Made by a program: the position numbers and the translations under genes. The notes under the pieces were generated by a model. The model did not search any database, was not told the DNA's origin, and worked only from the letters and a program-made list of their open reading frames with translations. Positions 44,826 to 56,900 of a DNA stretch of 64,000 nt are shown piece after piece (within the stretch, counting starts at the first letter, position 1; every line of letters starts with the position of its first letter). Location: contig NC_067198.1 of NCBI RefSeq assembly GCF_000699445.3, positions 29,181,536-29,245,535 on the forward strand, written 5' to 3'. Source of the stretch: Schistosoma haematobium. Lineage: Eukaryota; Platyhelminthes; Trematoda; Strigeidida; Schistosomatidae.

Positions 44826-47800
44826 GTGTAAGTAAGTAAATCGAATTACATTAAGAAAACTGTATTTCTATATGTTAAAATGTAAGTCCGATTTTAAGTC
44901 CTGTTGTCGACTGGTAACGAATACTCTTTCCTTTAAAACTGACATAATTCTCGTTAAGCAAGGAAATATTCTGTGACAGAAAACGTCCACTAATTCATTC
45001 GTATAAACTGTCTTCTCTCAGATACAATTTTTTCACTTTAGAAGTGTTAACCAGTACAACAACTGGAGTAAAAGAATGTAAACTTAATTCATTTCATAGA
45101 TTGTTTACAATCCCAACCAAACTATTTATGACAGTAATTGAGAGATTTAATATAATTTAACAGTTCCAATTATCCACTTGACAAAAAAACGCGACTAAAA
45201 CTGATCACATGAAGACTTCACACATCAAGAGGTAGATTCTGAAAAAACGAAGACTGGTCAAGAAATATTTAGTTTCAGATAGGATTTATCAAGCCAAATG
45301 ATAGATTAACGGAATTACGTACCTAATGAAGTTCACCCCACATATTCACACCTTGTCTTACCTTGACTTGTAATTACACCTTAACTAAAGTTTTGTTTAC
45401 TCAGACAATCAGGAAATGTAGCCTCGTTCAAATACATAAAACGGCTAAATTTGCTTTCTTTTAACAAACTATATTGTGCCTTGTATTTTCAGTATATATA
45501 AATACATGAATATAGAATAAATTAGTATACATATTAAACTACATGATAGGCTTCTTAAACTATTGAGCGGAAAAGTATTTTTATTTAAACATGCAGCAGC
45601 GTTTAAAGAACAAGCTGTAACTTCACTATTTATCAACACTACTGACCAATTAGCATTTAATATGAACTAAACAATTTCAGACTATATCCTCTGTTACTAT
45701 TTAACAGATGCATATAAGAATCTTTGAAGAATAAGTCAACCAGTTTGTTAAAAATCAAAACATGCAAATAAATTAAATGACAAATAGGGAAAAGTAGACA
45801 AATAGAATTTTTATTAATTACTAGGATATACTACTAATTTTTTAGTTTTTCAATACTTGATATTAAAAAAGTCATTTTATGGGTTGTAGATCATTAGTTA
45901 AATCACTGAATTCTGAAGGATTATAGCAAAAGTACAAACTTACCCTTGAGTACACAAGGAAAATGATCATGTCATTAACTGTGTACAGTTTAAAATATCT
46001 AACAGAATTATCTCTTAGAATAGAATGAATAATATGTATTGACTCCTTATCTGAAGAATGTAATAGCTCCGATCAGCTGGATAAGACAAAAACCTGATAC
46101 GATATTATATATATAAATTATAACCCAAAATGAACACGTAAATATTTTATACAGATTTATAAACGGATAGTAAGGAAATTTTAAAAAAAATTAAACAGTA
46201 AACCAAGATGAACGTAAGCAATAGTTTCAATACAAAGTTCAATTACAAAATGAGGAATATTCTTGGTATAAAAAAAATGAATAAAATATTTCAACAAAAC
46301 ACATAGTACTATGTCCAGTGAATTTACAACAATATCAGTATAACCATTATTGTCACAATTATGCAATCAATAAATCAAAGCGAAGCACATCAACATTCAT
46401 AGGCAGTTATAAGTGACAAATAATTATGAAAGATGAATGTGGAATAACTTATACAAGAAAAAAAGTTAAATTTTTGTAGACAACCAATGTATTCAATTCT
46501 GAAGAAGAGAATTTAAGTGTATCAATTCATTTTGGAAATAAAACCTCCCCTGATTAACACATTCTATGAATAAATCTACCAAAAAGTAAGTAAAGAGGAA
46601 GATATACAAAGGAAAATTATAATTCGAAAATCATAATACAATAAAAGAATATTTGATTGTTATTTCAATGAATTAATAAATATGTGTACAAATACATGTC
46701 AACTTTAACAAAACATACAACAGGCAATATGATTGCAACAACTACAACAATATAGAATACAACTGACTAAATTAGATAAAAAGAATATTAATTAGGTAAG
46801 TAAAGAAAAAGAATAGTATACTTGAACTCAGTGTAAAAATACTAATAATAATTATTATACAGATATTATATATGTGTTCATTTGAAAAGGTTTTGTTTTA
46901 ATAATTAAAAAAACCCCAGAAATTTGGTTAACCGGGAGATCATCGTTTATTTTTTCCTCTTCCTAAGTATAAAAAACCTTTTCGGAGTCGAGAAGACAAG
47001 TAAGGCAGTAAACAAATAAGGAGTAAGAGAGAGATGAAGAGACATGTAGTTTATCATATAACCATTTAAAAATGTGACTAGATTTAAAATTGAACAGAAA
47101 CGAATGTTTCTTTTCCTTCATAGATAAAGAAACCATCATTAGTCATAATATCTAAGTCGAATAAACTGTAGATAATGATCAGTAGAGAAATATAACAAAA
47201 GAAAGCAATAACAACGAGTTTTACCAAGTAAATTAATAAAAAGGCAACTTAGAAAGAAGAGGAACTTGTGTTACAGTGATAATACAAACACATAACAAAC
47301 ACTCGAATATCATCAAATAAAAACAGTGTGGATATTAAAACAACAACAACAACACATAACACTTATTAATACCGACAACAATATATTCGAACATAATAGA
47401 GCAAAACAAAGGTATTGATGCAAACCAGCTAGATTTTTCTTTAAAAAAACAGGTTTGAAATGACTAACGTTTTTTTAAAATAAACACTGTACTCTTCAAA
47501 TGAATATTACAAAACAATATGTTTCAATGTGTCAATCTCTCCAACTTGTAAACAACAAATCAATGGTGAGTTAAATGAACTGGATACAGAGAAGAAAATG
47601 ATAATGATCATTTAGATAAGATCTTAATATTTATATATAAATTAATTGAAGCACAATCAAAACAGAAGACTACACATATGTATGTAGATCTGTCAGTTGA
47701 CTAGTCATCACAAGCAATAAGAAACACTAAGTCACAATGAACAAACTAACGTGAATTACAAAGAAGAAAAAAAAGAACAAATCAAAATGTAATGAACAAG

Positions 47801-47911
47801 CAAAAAGACAAGTTAACTGATTGATTTGGGCGTACACAACAAGCTAATAGGTGTGTAGTGTGTGTGTGAACAATTGTTTGATTTATGGACAGAAATTAAA
47901 AAGAAAACTTT
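44826..47911 (-). other. No coding sequence seen; 3' flank and probable 3' UTR of the formin gene
   Basis: On the plus strand the region is A-rich with many AAAGAAA runs, so the formin transcript would be U-rich here. TTTATT at about 46,947 (AATAAA on the minus strand) is one possible poly(A) signal, but several others exist and none can be preferred. Confidence 0.4.
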
Positions 47912-47982
47912 TCAATTATTATTTTCAGATAAACGATTGCGATGTGGATGAACCTCAGCTTGCAATGGTTCCGATATTAGAC
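47912..47982 (-). CDS. Formin terminal coding exon
   Basis: Acceptor TTTCATAG precedes the exon on the minus strand. Two bases complete the Gly codon of the preceding exon, then [22 protein letters not shown] and TGA (47,912-47,914). With the previous exon it gives [10 protein letters not shown] followed by a basic cluster, the expected shape of a DAD. Confidence 0.85.
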
Positions 47983-50900
47983 CTATGAAATAAAATAAAT
48001 AATTTGTCATTTATAAATATATATACGAATAAATCTATAAAATGTACAAAAATACGAATAAAGTGTTTATTATTTTTGAAAAAAAAGATTATCATTAGTT
48101 GAATCATTCAATTAACCGAAATTAATAAAATCATAAGATTAATATACATTACTGAAGAGTCCCATACTAGAATAAAGTGGCCGTCCAGTGCTTGCAAATT
48201 TTTAATAGTGGTCTAACATCGATCGATTCATGATTTCAATCAAAAACTTACCAATCTCCACAATCCCATACTGAAGCAACAATAATAGTTGAAAATGAAA
48301 AAGAAACCTACGGAGGAGGATTACGAATGAATTATCATCAGATTGAGTTTTAAGCGGAATAATATATAGTAGTATTTAAAGAAAACATGTACGTTCTCAG
48401 TTTAAAGATACTTAAGATTATTTAACGATTTTAACAATAATAAAAGAAGATATAATACTAATTAAATATTTCATAAATCATGAACGAGATGGTTAGTTAT
48501 TAAACAAAAATAAGTGTACTTCAACCCTCCCTCATACAAATAATCAAGCTGATATGGATAAAGATCGATTACAGTGGTGCAGATGTATCCACTATTTATA
48601 CGTTAATAGGTGGAAAGTTTAAAATTATATTTTATTAATCCCTTTCAAACTGAATTGTCATGTTTACTTCTAAACTACGATTGTAAGTAATATTATTTCG
48701 AATCGATTAGTTTATAACTCATGAGTTACTCAATGATCCACCAATTTTACATACATCTCTGTCTCACAAGGGGTCAGTCGCGACCCGAACAGCTCATCGG
48801 TAATATCTCTGACTGTGAAGTTGGGTGACACAGGGTCTATTATTATTTTTAGTTATCCACGTTTAATGACAAGTTTAGTCTAGGCCCGTGATTTGATTAC
48901 ATTATGAACGGACGATGAATGAACCGTGACCATAAATTCTCCATTTGATTTGGCATATTCTACTTAGATATTAATAAAAAAGCAAATACGAAATAAGTTA
49001 GACGAATTTATTTCAAACACGAATTGACTCTGACAGACGTTAAGATGAGAGATACAAAGCGGAGGAGAATGTCTCAACTTAGTGAGTAATATGTGATTCA
49101 TTTCTGATAAGTACGAAAGAGACAGACACCATGTACTAGCATACAAGCATCGTCATGGTCACATGCAAGTAATTGGCAAGGTCATACATATGGATGATAG
49201 GATAATTAAGAAAAGATTAGACTAATTTTTCTGTACCAGGGTTAGAACAAATCACGTAGGGATGTGACAACAAAATTTTGGTATATTAGTACTGTGATTA
49301 TTAAATACATATATTCAATATTGTGAACATCGATGATGAGGACTAGGAAGTAAGACAGTGATACAATTTCTATTGATAACATTCTAAATTTCTGTTTACA
49401 GAGAAGTTAAAGAATTTTTAATGCATTATTACCATTAATCAAGTAAACCTTAATGAATATTAACATTATGCACAGTCGAAGAATAGAAAAACTTAAGACT
49501 ATAAAATACCAAAAAGATATTAATTAGTTGTCGCATGAAATAAATATATACATACAACAATGCTTAACTTCGGCTTGAGGTCAAAGATTGATAACCTTTA
49601 GTAGCAAAACTCTCATAGTGTAGAATAGACAAGAAAATAAGCAATTTACGAGTCAATTCATAATAGAAAAACAAATCAATTGGGAATATGATGTGAAAGA
49701 AATTTCCAGTTACTGCCACTATTTGGTGTTAGAAGATAATGCTTAAAGTTATGAAGGGTTCACGTAAGAATCATTTATGAGATGATTATGGAGTGAGTTA
49801 TACTATCACCTACACAAAGTATATACTTTCAAAAAGCATCTTCAACCATTATATTGTATGACTATTGAAAAAAGAAAGTAGTACACTCAGTGGTTAAATT
49901 CACATATACCTAGTCAACTCTGATCGGGTAACCCAACAATATTATTTACAAGATTTAAAAAACTAGCTTAAAAGGATCGCGGATAGGAATATTGTAAACA
50001 GTAGAAGCATTAGCAATCCATTGTTACAAAAGTGGTCGGTATTCAGAAGACGTCGAATACTTCATTTTACCTTGAACCTAGAACGTTCTTCTACGTTTGG
50101 GAGTTTGTACTCTTTGTTTGTTACTTTAAAAAAAACACTTTAAATATTTATTTAAGCGGGTAATTATATTTCAAACTTCTAATTCAAAATTTATCTTCAC
50201 CTTATTTCACTTTTACCTCATCGTTTACGAAATATTGAGAAAATGAGTGCGATTTCCAATTATATTTTAAATAACACAATATTTATCTACTATATCAAAA
50301 ACTTAGTTGTGCGTGTGAAAGAAGGTTTTGTGGGGAAACCAACTTACTTTTTTATTCAAAACCATGGCCTTTGTAAAGTATGGAAATCAGACATTACATA
50401 CATCATTTGCACATCTTCCTTCGCTCGTTCCTTACACACTATATCATTCTTCCTTTCTAGTTGTTATTCCTATTGCTCCCAGTTTTCCCCACCTTTCTCT
50501 TTGTTTCAATCTTCTTTTGGTAAGCACTTCATTCCCAGTTCCTACTATATACTACTTATGCTTTTCCACATGAACAATGCACACCATAATAGTACTTTAA
50601 GTACGGTCAAAAAACAGTACAAAATAAGACAAAACGATAAAATGACAAGATACCTGCTAGAATTTCATCCATCATTCCATCTCCTGTAATCTGTCTAGTA
50701 CGATTTTTAAATCGTCGTTTAGCCAACCGAGCTTCTTGTGCCAAACGCTTCTAAAATAAGAAGAATAAACAGTCGCACTCAAGTGCTACAAAGCAGAGAA
50801 AAAATTTCTGATTCCACACAGAAAAAATGTGAAGATCAATCTTTTCAAGGCAAAAACAATCATTTGATTTAAAAGCATTAATTATGAGCGCGAATCAGGA

Positions 50901-53900
50901 AACCAACTTACTGAGATAAAAATGAAGGAAGTGATTACATCTAATTCTATAAAAAGTCATATTGAAGTACGAAGACAAATGTGAGCGATAAAATCATACT
51001 ACTTACTAGTAGGCTGAAAGTCACTAATTAAATTCACCACGTAAACGAGATCGAATAGTTGCGAACTTCAAAATAACCAAATGAACCAAACTTGTATATT
51101 TATCGAAATCATTTGGACAGACTACAAAAACTCAGTTTATTAGCAAATGTGTTCAGTTCGATAAAATTAAGGTGAATTTTCATACTTTAACACCAATAAA
51201 TTATTGTTTTAAAATCAAAAAATGTTCTTATAAGAAAAACGATAGTAAAATGAAGATCCAGCTCTTAAATATTTGAAGCAATCACCTAACATACTGGATG
51301 AATTGAAATTGCATTGCACAATATACTGAAATTCGTTAAACAGTAAAACAGGTCGATAAGATGTGTAAAATAAGTATTCATATGGATTATTCTATGTTGT
51401 CATAAGTAAATTTGGTGAAAATATAACACTGGATTGTATGAAGTGTATTAGACTTTTCATAATAAGCCGTATTAACTAGAATTAAGGAATGTAACTGGGT
51501 GGAGTAGAAACATTACTACGGTTAAGATCACTGGTAGTCTCACTTATTATGTACCGAATTTAGTTTAAGGAAATACTTGGTAATGTTTAATGTAAAACAA
51601 TAAAGAAAGGAAATACTAGTTAGTTAGGAGCTTTTAGCCTTCGAATATGGAGTTTTATGGTTGAATGAACTGAGAATGACTTGGTGTTGGGAAATTAACA
51701 GTAACTTCAGTACTCGTACAACATGATATACATCAACAGAGTTGTGCTTGCAATTGATCTAACACTGTGGCTTATATTTAATTGATAACAGTGTATACAT
51801 ATATGTCCTTGAAAGATCACTATTATGCAGTACATTTAATCTATATTCAAATAAAATATACAGTCAAGCCTAGAGGTGTTTTGATAGGAAGAATAACTGA
51901 CTTACAAAACGAGTAGCTGAAACGAAATTCTAAAAAACGTTGACACAGGTAGGGTAAGTATGTTTTTGTGATGTAAACAGAACTAGAAGTGAAAAGCATA
52001 CAACGATTAACCAAATTCGCTCTTAAACAAATGGATATAGTAATCCTCTCAACTAAATTTCACAACACAGTTGAATCAATATTCTTACACATTTGAATAC
52101 AAAGTTATGTGTGGTCTTGTGCAAACCGTAATAAAAAAACATCAGTTACACATAGTTGGTGTCAAATATATAGATTTTTGCAAAAGTACGAAAATATCAT
52201 ACCGAACTGTCTAGAACAGATTATACTGAAAAGGATAAACATAAAGAAATCCAAAAGGAAATCCAAGGAAATCCAAAAAAGTTCACCATAAAAACCGAAA
52301 CAGTGAACAAATAACACAGTACTGGAAGTATTCGATTGATATACTGACGTATAATAGTTTTAACATATCGGAGTATAGGCATGCCTATTAATTAGAGAGA
52401 AGTGATGATTACGACTAGTGTCACTTTCAAATACGTTACCATTTAGGTACACTGAGTGTAGAAATTAAGCTTCCATAATTGAAATAAGCCTCATAGTCAT
52501 TTTATGTGCATGAACAGAACGAAACATAAACAAGTTACTTAGTAAAGTTTGGCCTAGAATAATCAACCTCACTAATTAAATAAGTAATATTGTTTATAAA
52601 AAAAACCCCACTTTGCTACATTGTCACCAGTGGTTTTATCGATATCAGATCGATAGTAATAGTTGTAGAAACAGTTACCTTCAAGTTAGTCAATATAATC
52701 TGATCACCGTGTAATCTACCATTAAATGATCCCGAAAATTAAAGATTATTCTGTTACCAAAAGAGAAAAATAGTTTGAGTAATAAGTAGTCTTTGTAAAA
52801 AAAGACGGAAAAACGCTCCATTGTGAAGAATTAAAAAGCATTAATGAAATTATTATAGGTAAAATACAAGAACATAATCGACAAATTATTGATGATTTTC
52901 ATCTACCCAGTGGACCGTTTAAAAAATTGAAAATATGAAATACAACACTGAAAATATTTGCGAAACACCTAATAGCACTTGAAAACTATTTTACAATTAT
53001 TGATTTGTCTTTATTGGCAAAAAAAGTTTACAGATTACAAAGGGAAGCAGTGATCAGTACAGTACAATCAAGTCAGTTATGAAATAGTTATACATCACAG
53101 TCAAGAGATGGTGGAAAAATATCGTTAATTGATTAAAGGTATACATATACATCATTCAATCGCAGCTCAGTATTCTAGAGGCTGTGTTCGCGCGTGATAC
53201 TCAAGGTGTTGGGTACGATTCCTGGATGTTGTGTCGTGGATGAGCACTGTTGAGGAGTACCCTACTAGATTGAAACAATTATCCAACGCTTCTAGGTTTT
53301 CAATGGTAGTCTAACATTGATCAGTCCATGATATAGAAAGCATGAAAATTACAAAAAGTTAAAAATGTTCAATAACCAACTAAGCGAAGAACAACGAAGT
53401 TTTCCTGACTGTAAAACATAATATAAAGAAACATTTCACGTACTTTCTAGGATATTCTTTGAGTTTATCCAAGACAGTTTTGGGTAAGTCGCCAACACAA
53501 GCACTTCGTATCAGTCAGTTAAATATAATGTAGAACGTGGCATATATGTGCGTCGACCCAGGTCGCTACATGACATTACCACAACAACATTACTAAGGCA
53601 AATCCCAAAGAAGCAGAAGTATTGACAGTATCGTTAGTAGTGGAAAAGTTATGAAGAAATATGGGGTTCAGGATTTAAGAGAAAACACAGTGTGAATGGA
53701 TCTGCGCCACTGAGAACAATTCGTTGCCATGTCATCCAAAGTCTGTAACCATTGGTTAAGGTAATCACGTGGACTTTAAACAGGTAATCTGACAGCACTC
53801 AATAAGAATATTTCAAATAAACAGTGACTTAGTGGTTAGGATGTTTGACTTTCAGACACGAAATCATACGTTTGAACCTTGCTACACCTACTTCAGTTTA

Positions 53901-56900
53901 GTGACTCGGAGTAGTACCACTAACTCACACACTTCTAGTATGACTGAGAGACAACCACATGAGTCTACAGCTGACGCGTTAACAGAAAAAGACATCTGCG
54001 TATGATCAAATTGAGATAACACAATTAAAACAGTAAACATAATACACAGAGACAACAGTAGTTAAGCAGAACACGAATTCAAATGATGCGATCCAACAAA
54101 CAAATGGCAGACACATATTTACAATTCATAATTAAGAGTGATATGGAACAATTTAAAAAGTTATCTGTTTATAGTAATCAATATGTATATTTTGTCAATT
54201 CAACTATACGACAATTACTGCTCGACTAACTAGTTTAGATTACAGTAAATTTCTGATCATTTATATGGAAAATTATTCAACGCACAGTATTTAATTCACC
54301 GAAAACAATAACAAAAGAAGGATGATGCAATGAAGAATTGGAGAACTAAATTAGTAGTACACAAAATTACCTCATTAGTAAATTTAGATAACTTTAAAAG
54401 AGATTAAATTTGTTTCTCTGAAATTATACAAAAGTTGCAGTAATATACTAGTTAAAAGCTTTTTTCTCTAAAGAATTACAAAGTATAAATGGCAACATTG
54501 CAATGGTTTTTCCGTAAAATATTTAGAATGTCAATATCAGTAGAGAGAAGATACAATGGAAACTTCTATGATATTATTACTATTATTAGTATCAGCCCCC
54601 ACACTTTGTTTACTGCTTCAGATTATGTGAATCTCAATTACTGGATAAATAAGCGGAACGTGATTTTGACATTTATGGAAGACTTTACCACTAACATTAT
54701 TTCCCATTTCACAATAAACGTAGCAGTTTACCTATTAAAAAAATTCGGGGACGTGTTACAACATCGAAATTTAAACCATTATAACTTTTATATAGGTTCG
54801 TGTCTATTTATTTATACAAACAATAGATTCTATTAAAAAATGTGTGAATTTAAAAATAAAAGCAAACAGGAAAACACCATCAGTTTATATTAAATGTTAG
54901 GGTCCATCATCTTTACTGACGTAAATGTCGTGGGAAGCTTGGATAAGAATACTCGTGTAAGTTGGACTAACATAAATAAAACTAATTTAAAATTGATTAT
55001 GGTTAAATATCAGCCTATTTTAGACCTATCAAAAGGATGCACGTGGATGTCAGTGCTGATGCCCAACATTGGAACTTCAACCTAGTGTAGTGAACTTCAA
55101 GCACTCGACAACAGTAGAAATATAATCCTTACTAATAATGATCTAGAACTCATTTACCATTACTCAAACATTATTTTAAATGATGTAGAATAGATGGAAT
55201 GTAGCTGGTAGTGGAATACAGGACGCCCATTTCGTTGTATTTCGGTCTTGCCAGCCGGGTGTACTTGGATCCCAAAGTTATTGTCCACTCCGAAGCTTGA
55301 ATTTGGTAGTGTTCGCTTCAAATGTTGTCGAGTGTTCGACTTAGCTACTGAGTCTAGAAAACCATTAATCTGTGAAATTAGGAATGGTTTAGATTATTCT
55401 GCTATCGATATTTTTACTGAAATTTGATTAGCCTTGCTAAGCCACATTTTATCTATTCAATGTTAACTTGTGTCATAATGGCTATATCGAAGCAATCCAC
55501 ACAAGATACACATATATGCCAACCAGAACTAATCAAATTTCAGTTAAAATATCCACAACAAAATAATTTAAACCATTTTAAATTGATTGAGTTACTTAAA
55601 ATTGTTTTACAATAAACGGAAGATTAACATTACCTAGAATATCATTGAACAGATTAGAAGTATATCTTGTATATAGAAACATGATAAAGGCATTATTACT
55701 GGTCACTATTAACTAATCAGTACACACCTTGTAGAAAAATACACCAACACTAATACGCATTTGAAATGTCTTTTTTTATTAAAAAAAGAATTAAATATTA
55801 ACAATCCACCAGTTAAACACATCAAAATAAAACAAAACTAAATATAACACAAATGCACCGAAAAACATTTAGACTAAAACTATTGGATACAATAATAATG
55901 TTTACATTACAATTGAGCAAAATGATTTTATTTTGAAATTACGACTTGTTCTGTTTGTTTTAAATAGAAGAATGAGTCAGTCAGTGGAAGTGGTGATGCT
56001 GATGTGAAAAATAGGCCAAATTATGATAACAGAATTAAAAATTACAATTGTAATCATTTATGTAATGATATTCATCATTAACTATTATTAAAATAAATAT
56101 ACATGCATAGGTTCAATAGGCAGAATTCAAACAAACCTGTAACTCCGAAATAGGAACATCCTGATAAATAAATGAATAATATTATTAATAAGAAATACTG
56201 ATGAAAAACAATTTAGTGAATAGGTTCAATTGTAAGAAAACCAGTGTAGGAAAGAACTAATACCAAAGAAATCATCAAGTAGACGAAACTGTGTGTAAGG
56301 GAGTAAGGGAAAAAGAGGAAAGTTTTAAGTTAATGAAGGTGCGGTTATCACGGAATTGCGTACATTATCTTTTAATGATCACTGAGTAGTAAACAGTATC
56401 GTTTTTATTTAGGCCTTTAGTGTAGATCAAATTTTATCTGTGAAGATACAATGTCTAAGTGAGTAGACATTACTTACTTACTCCTATTACTCCTCATGAT
56501 GAAGAATAGGCCGCCTCTCAGTATTCTCAACCCAACGCTATCCTGGACAATCCCTTCCAGTTGCTAGTCATCCTTTTCATGTCTTCTTCCAATTCCAGAC
56601 GTGGTGTTTTCTTCGGCCTTCCTCTTTTCCCTTTCCCTTCAGGATTCCAGATAAGCTCTTGCCTCATGATGCAGTTTAATGATTTCCTTAATGTGTGTCC
56701 TATCCACTTTCAACGTCTTTTCCTGATTTCCTCCTGAGCTGAAAGCTGATTGGTTCCCTCCTATTGTAGACTGTTGCTGATGGTGACCGGAAGGCAAGCA
56801 TTGAGTGTCTTGTGTAGACAACTGTTTATAAATATTTGTACTCTTTTGATGATGGTTGTGGTAGTTCTCCAAAATTCAGCTCCATACAGTAGAACTGTCT

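Larger units (their letters stand above)
50751..56136 (-). other. Formin intron with SINE copies
   Basis: A 5.4-kb intron with no supported gene. It contains a decayed hammerhead SINE (53,153-53,332), a tRNA-like repeat (about 53,822-53,960) and a Smα copy (55,196-55,368). The 115-codon plus frame at 54,489-54,836 has no recognisable domain. Confidence 0.65.

Noticed and set aside
50243..50689. 148-codon plus-strand frame
   Set aside because: It overlaps the formin DAD exon on the other strand and has a low-complexity Ser/Phe/Tyr composition.
54489..54836. 115-codon plus-strand frame in the formin intron
   Set aside because: No domain or signal; composition fits chance in AT-rich DNA.
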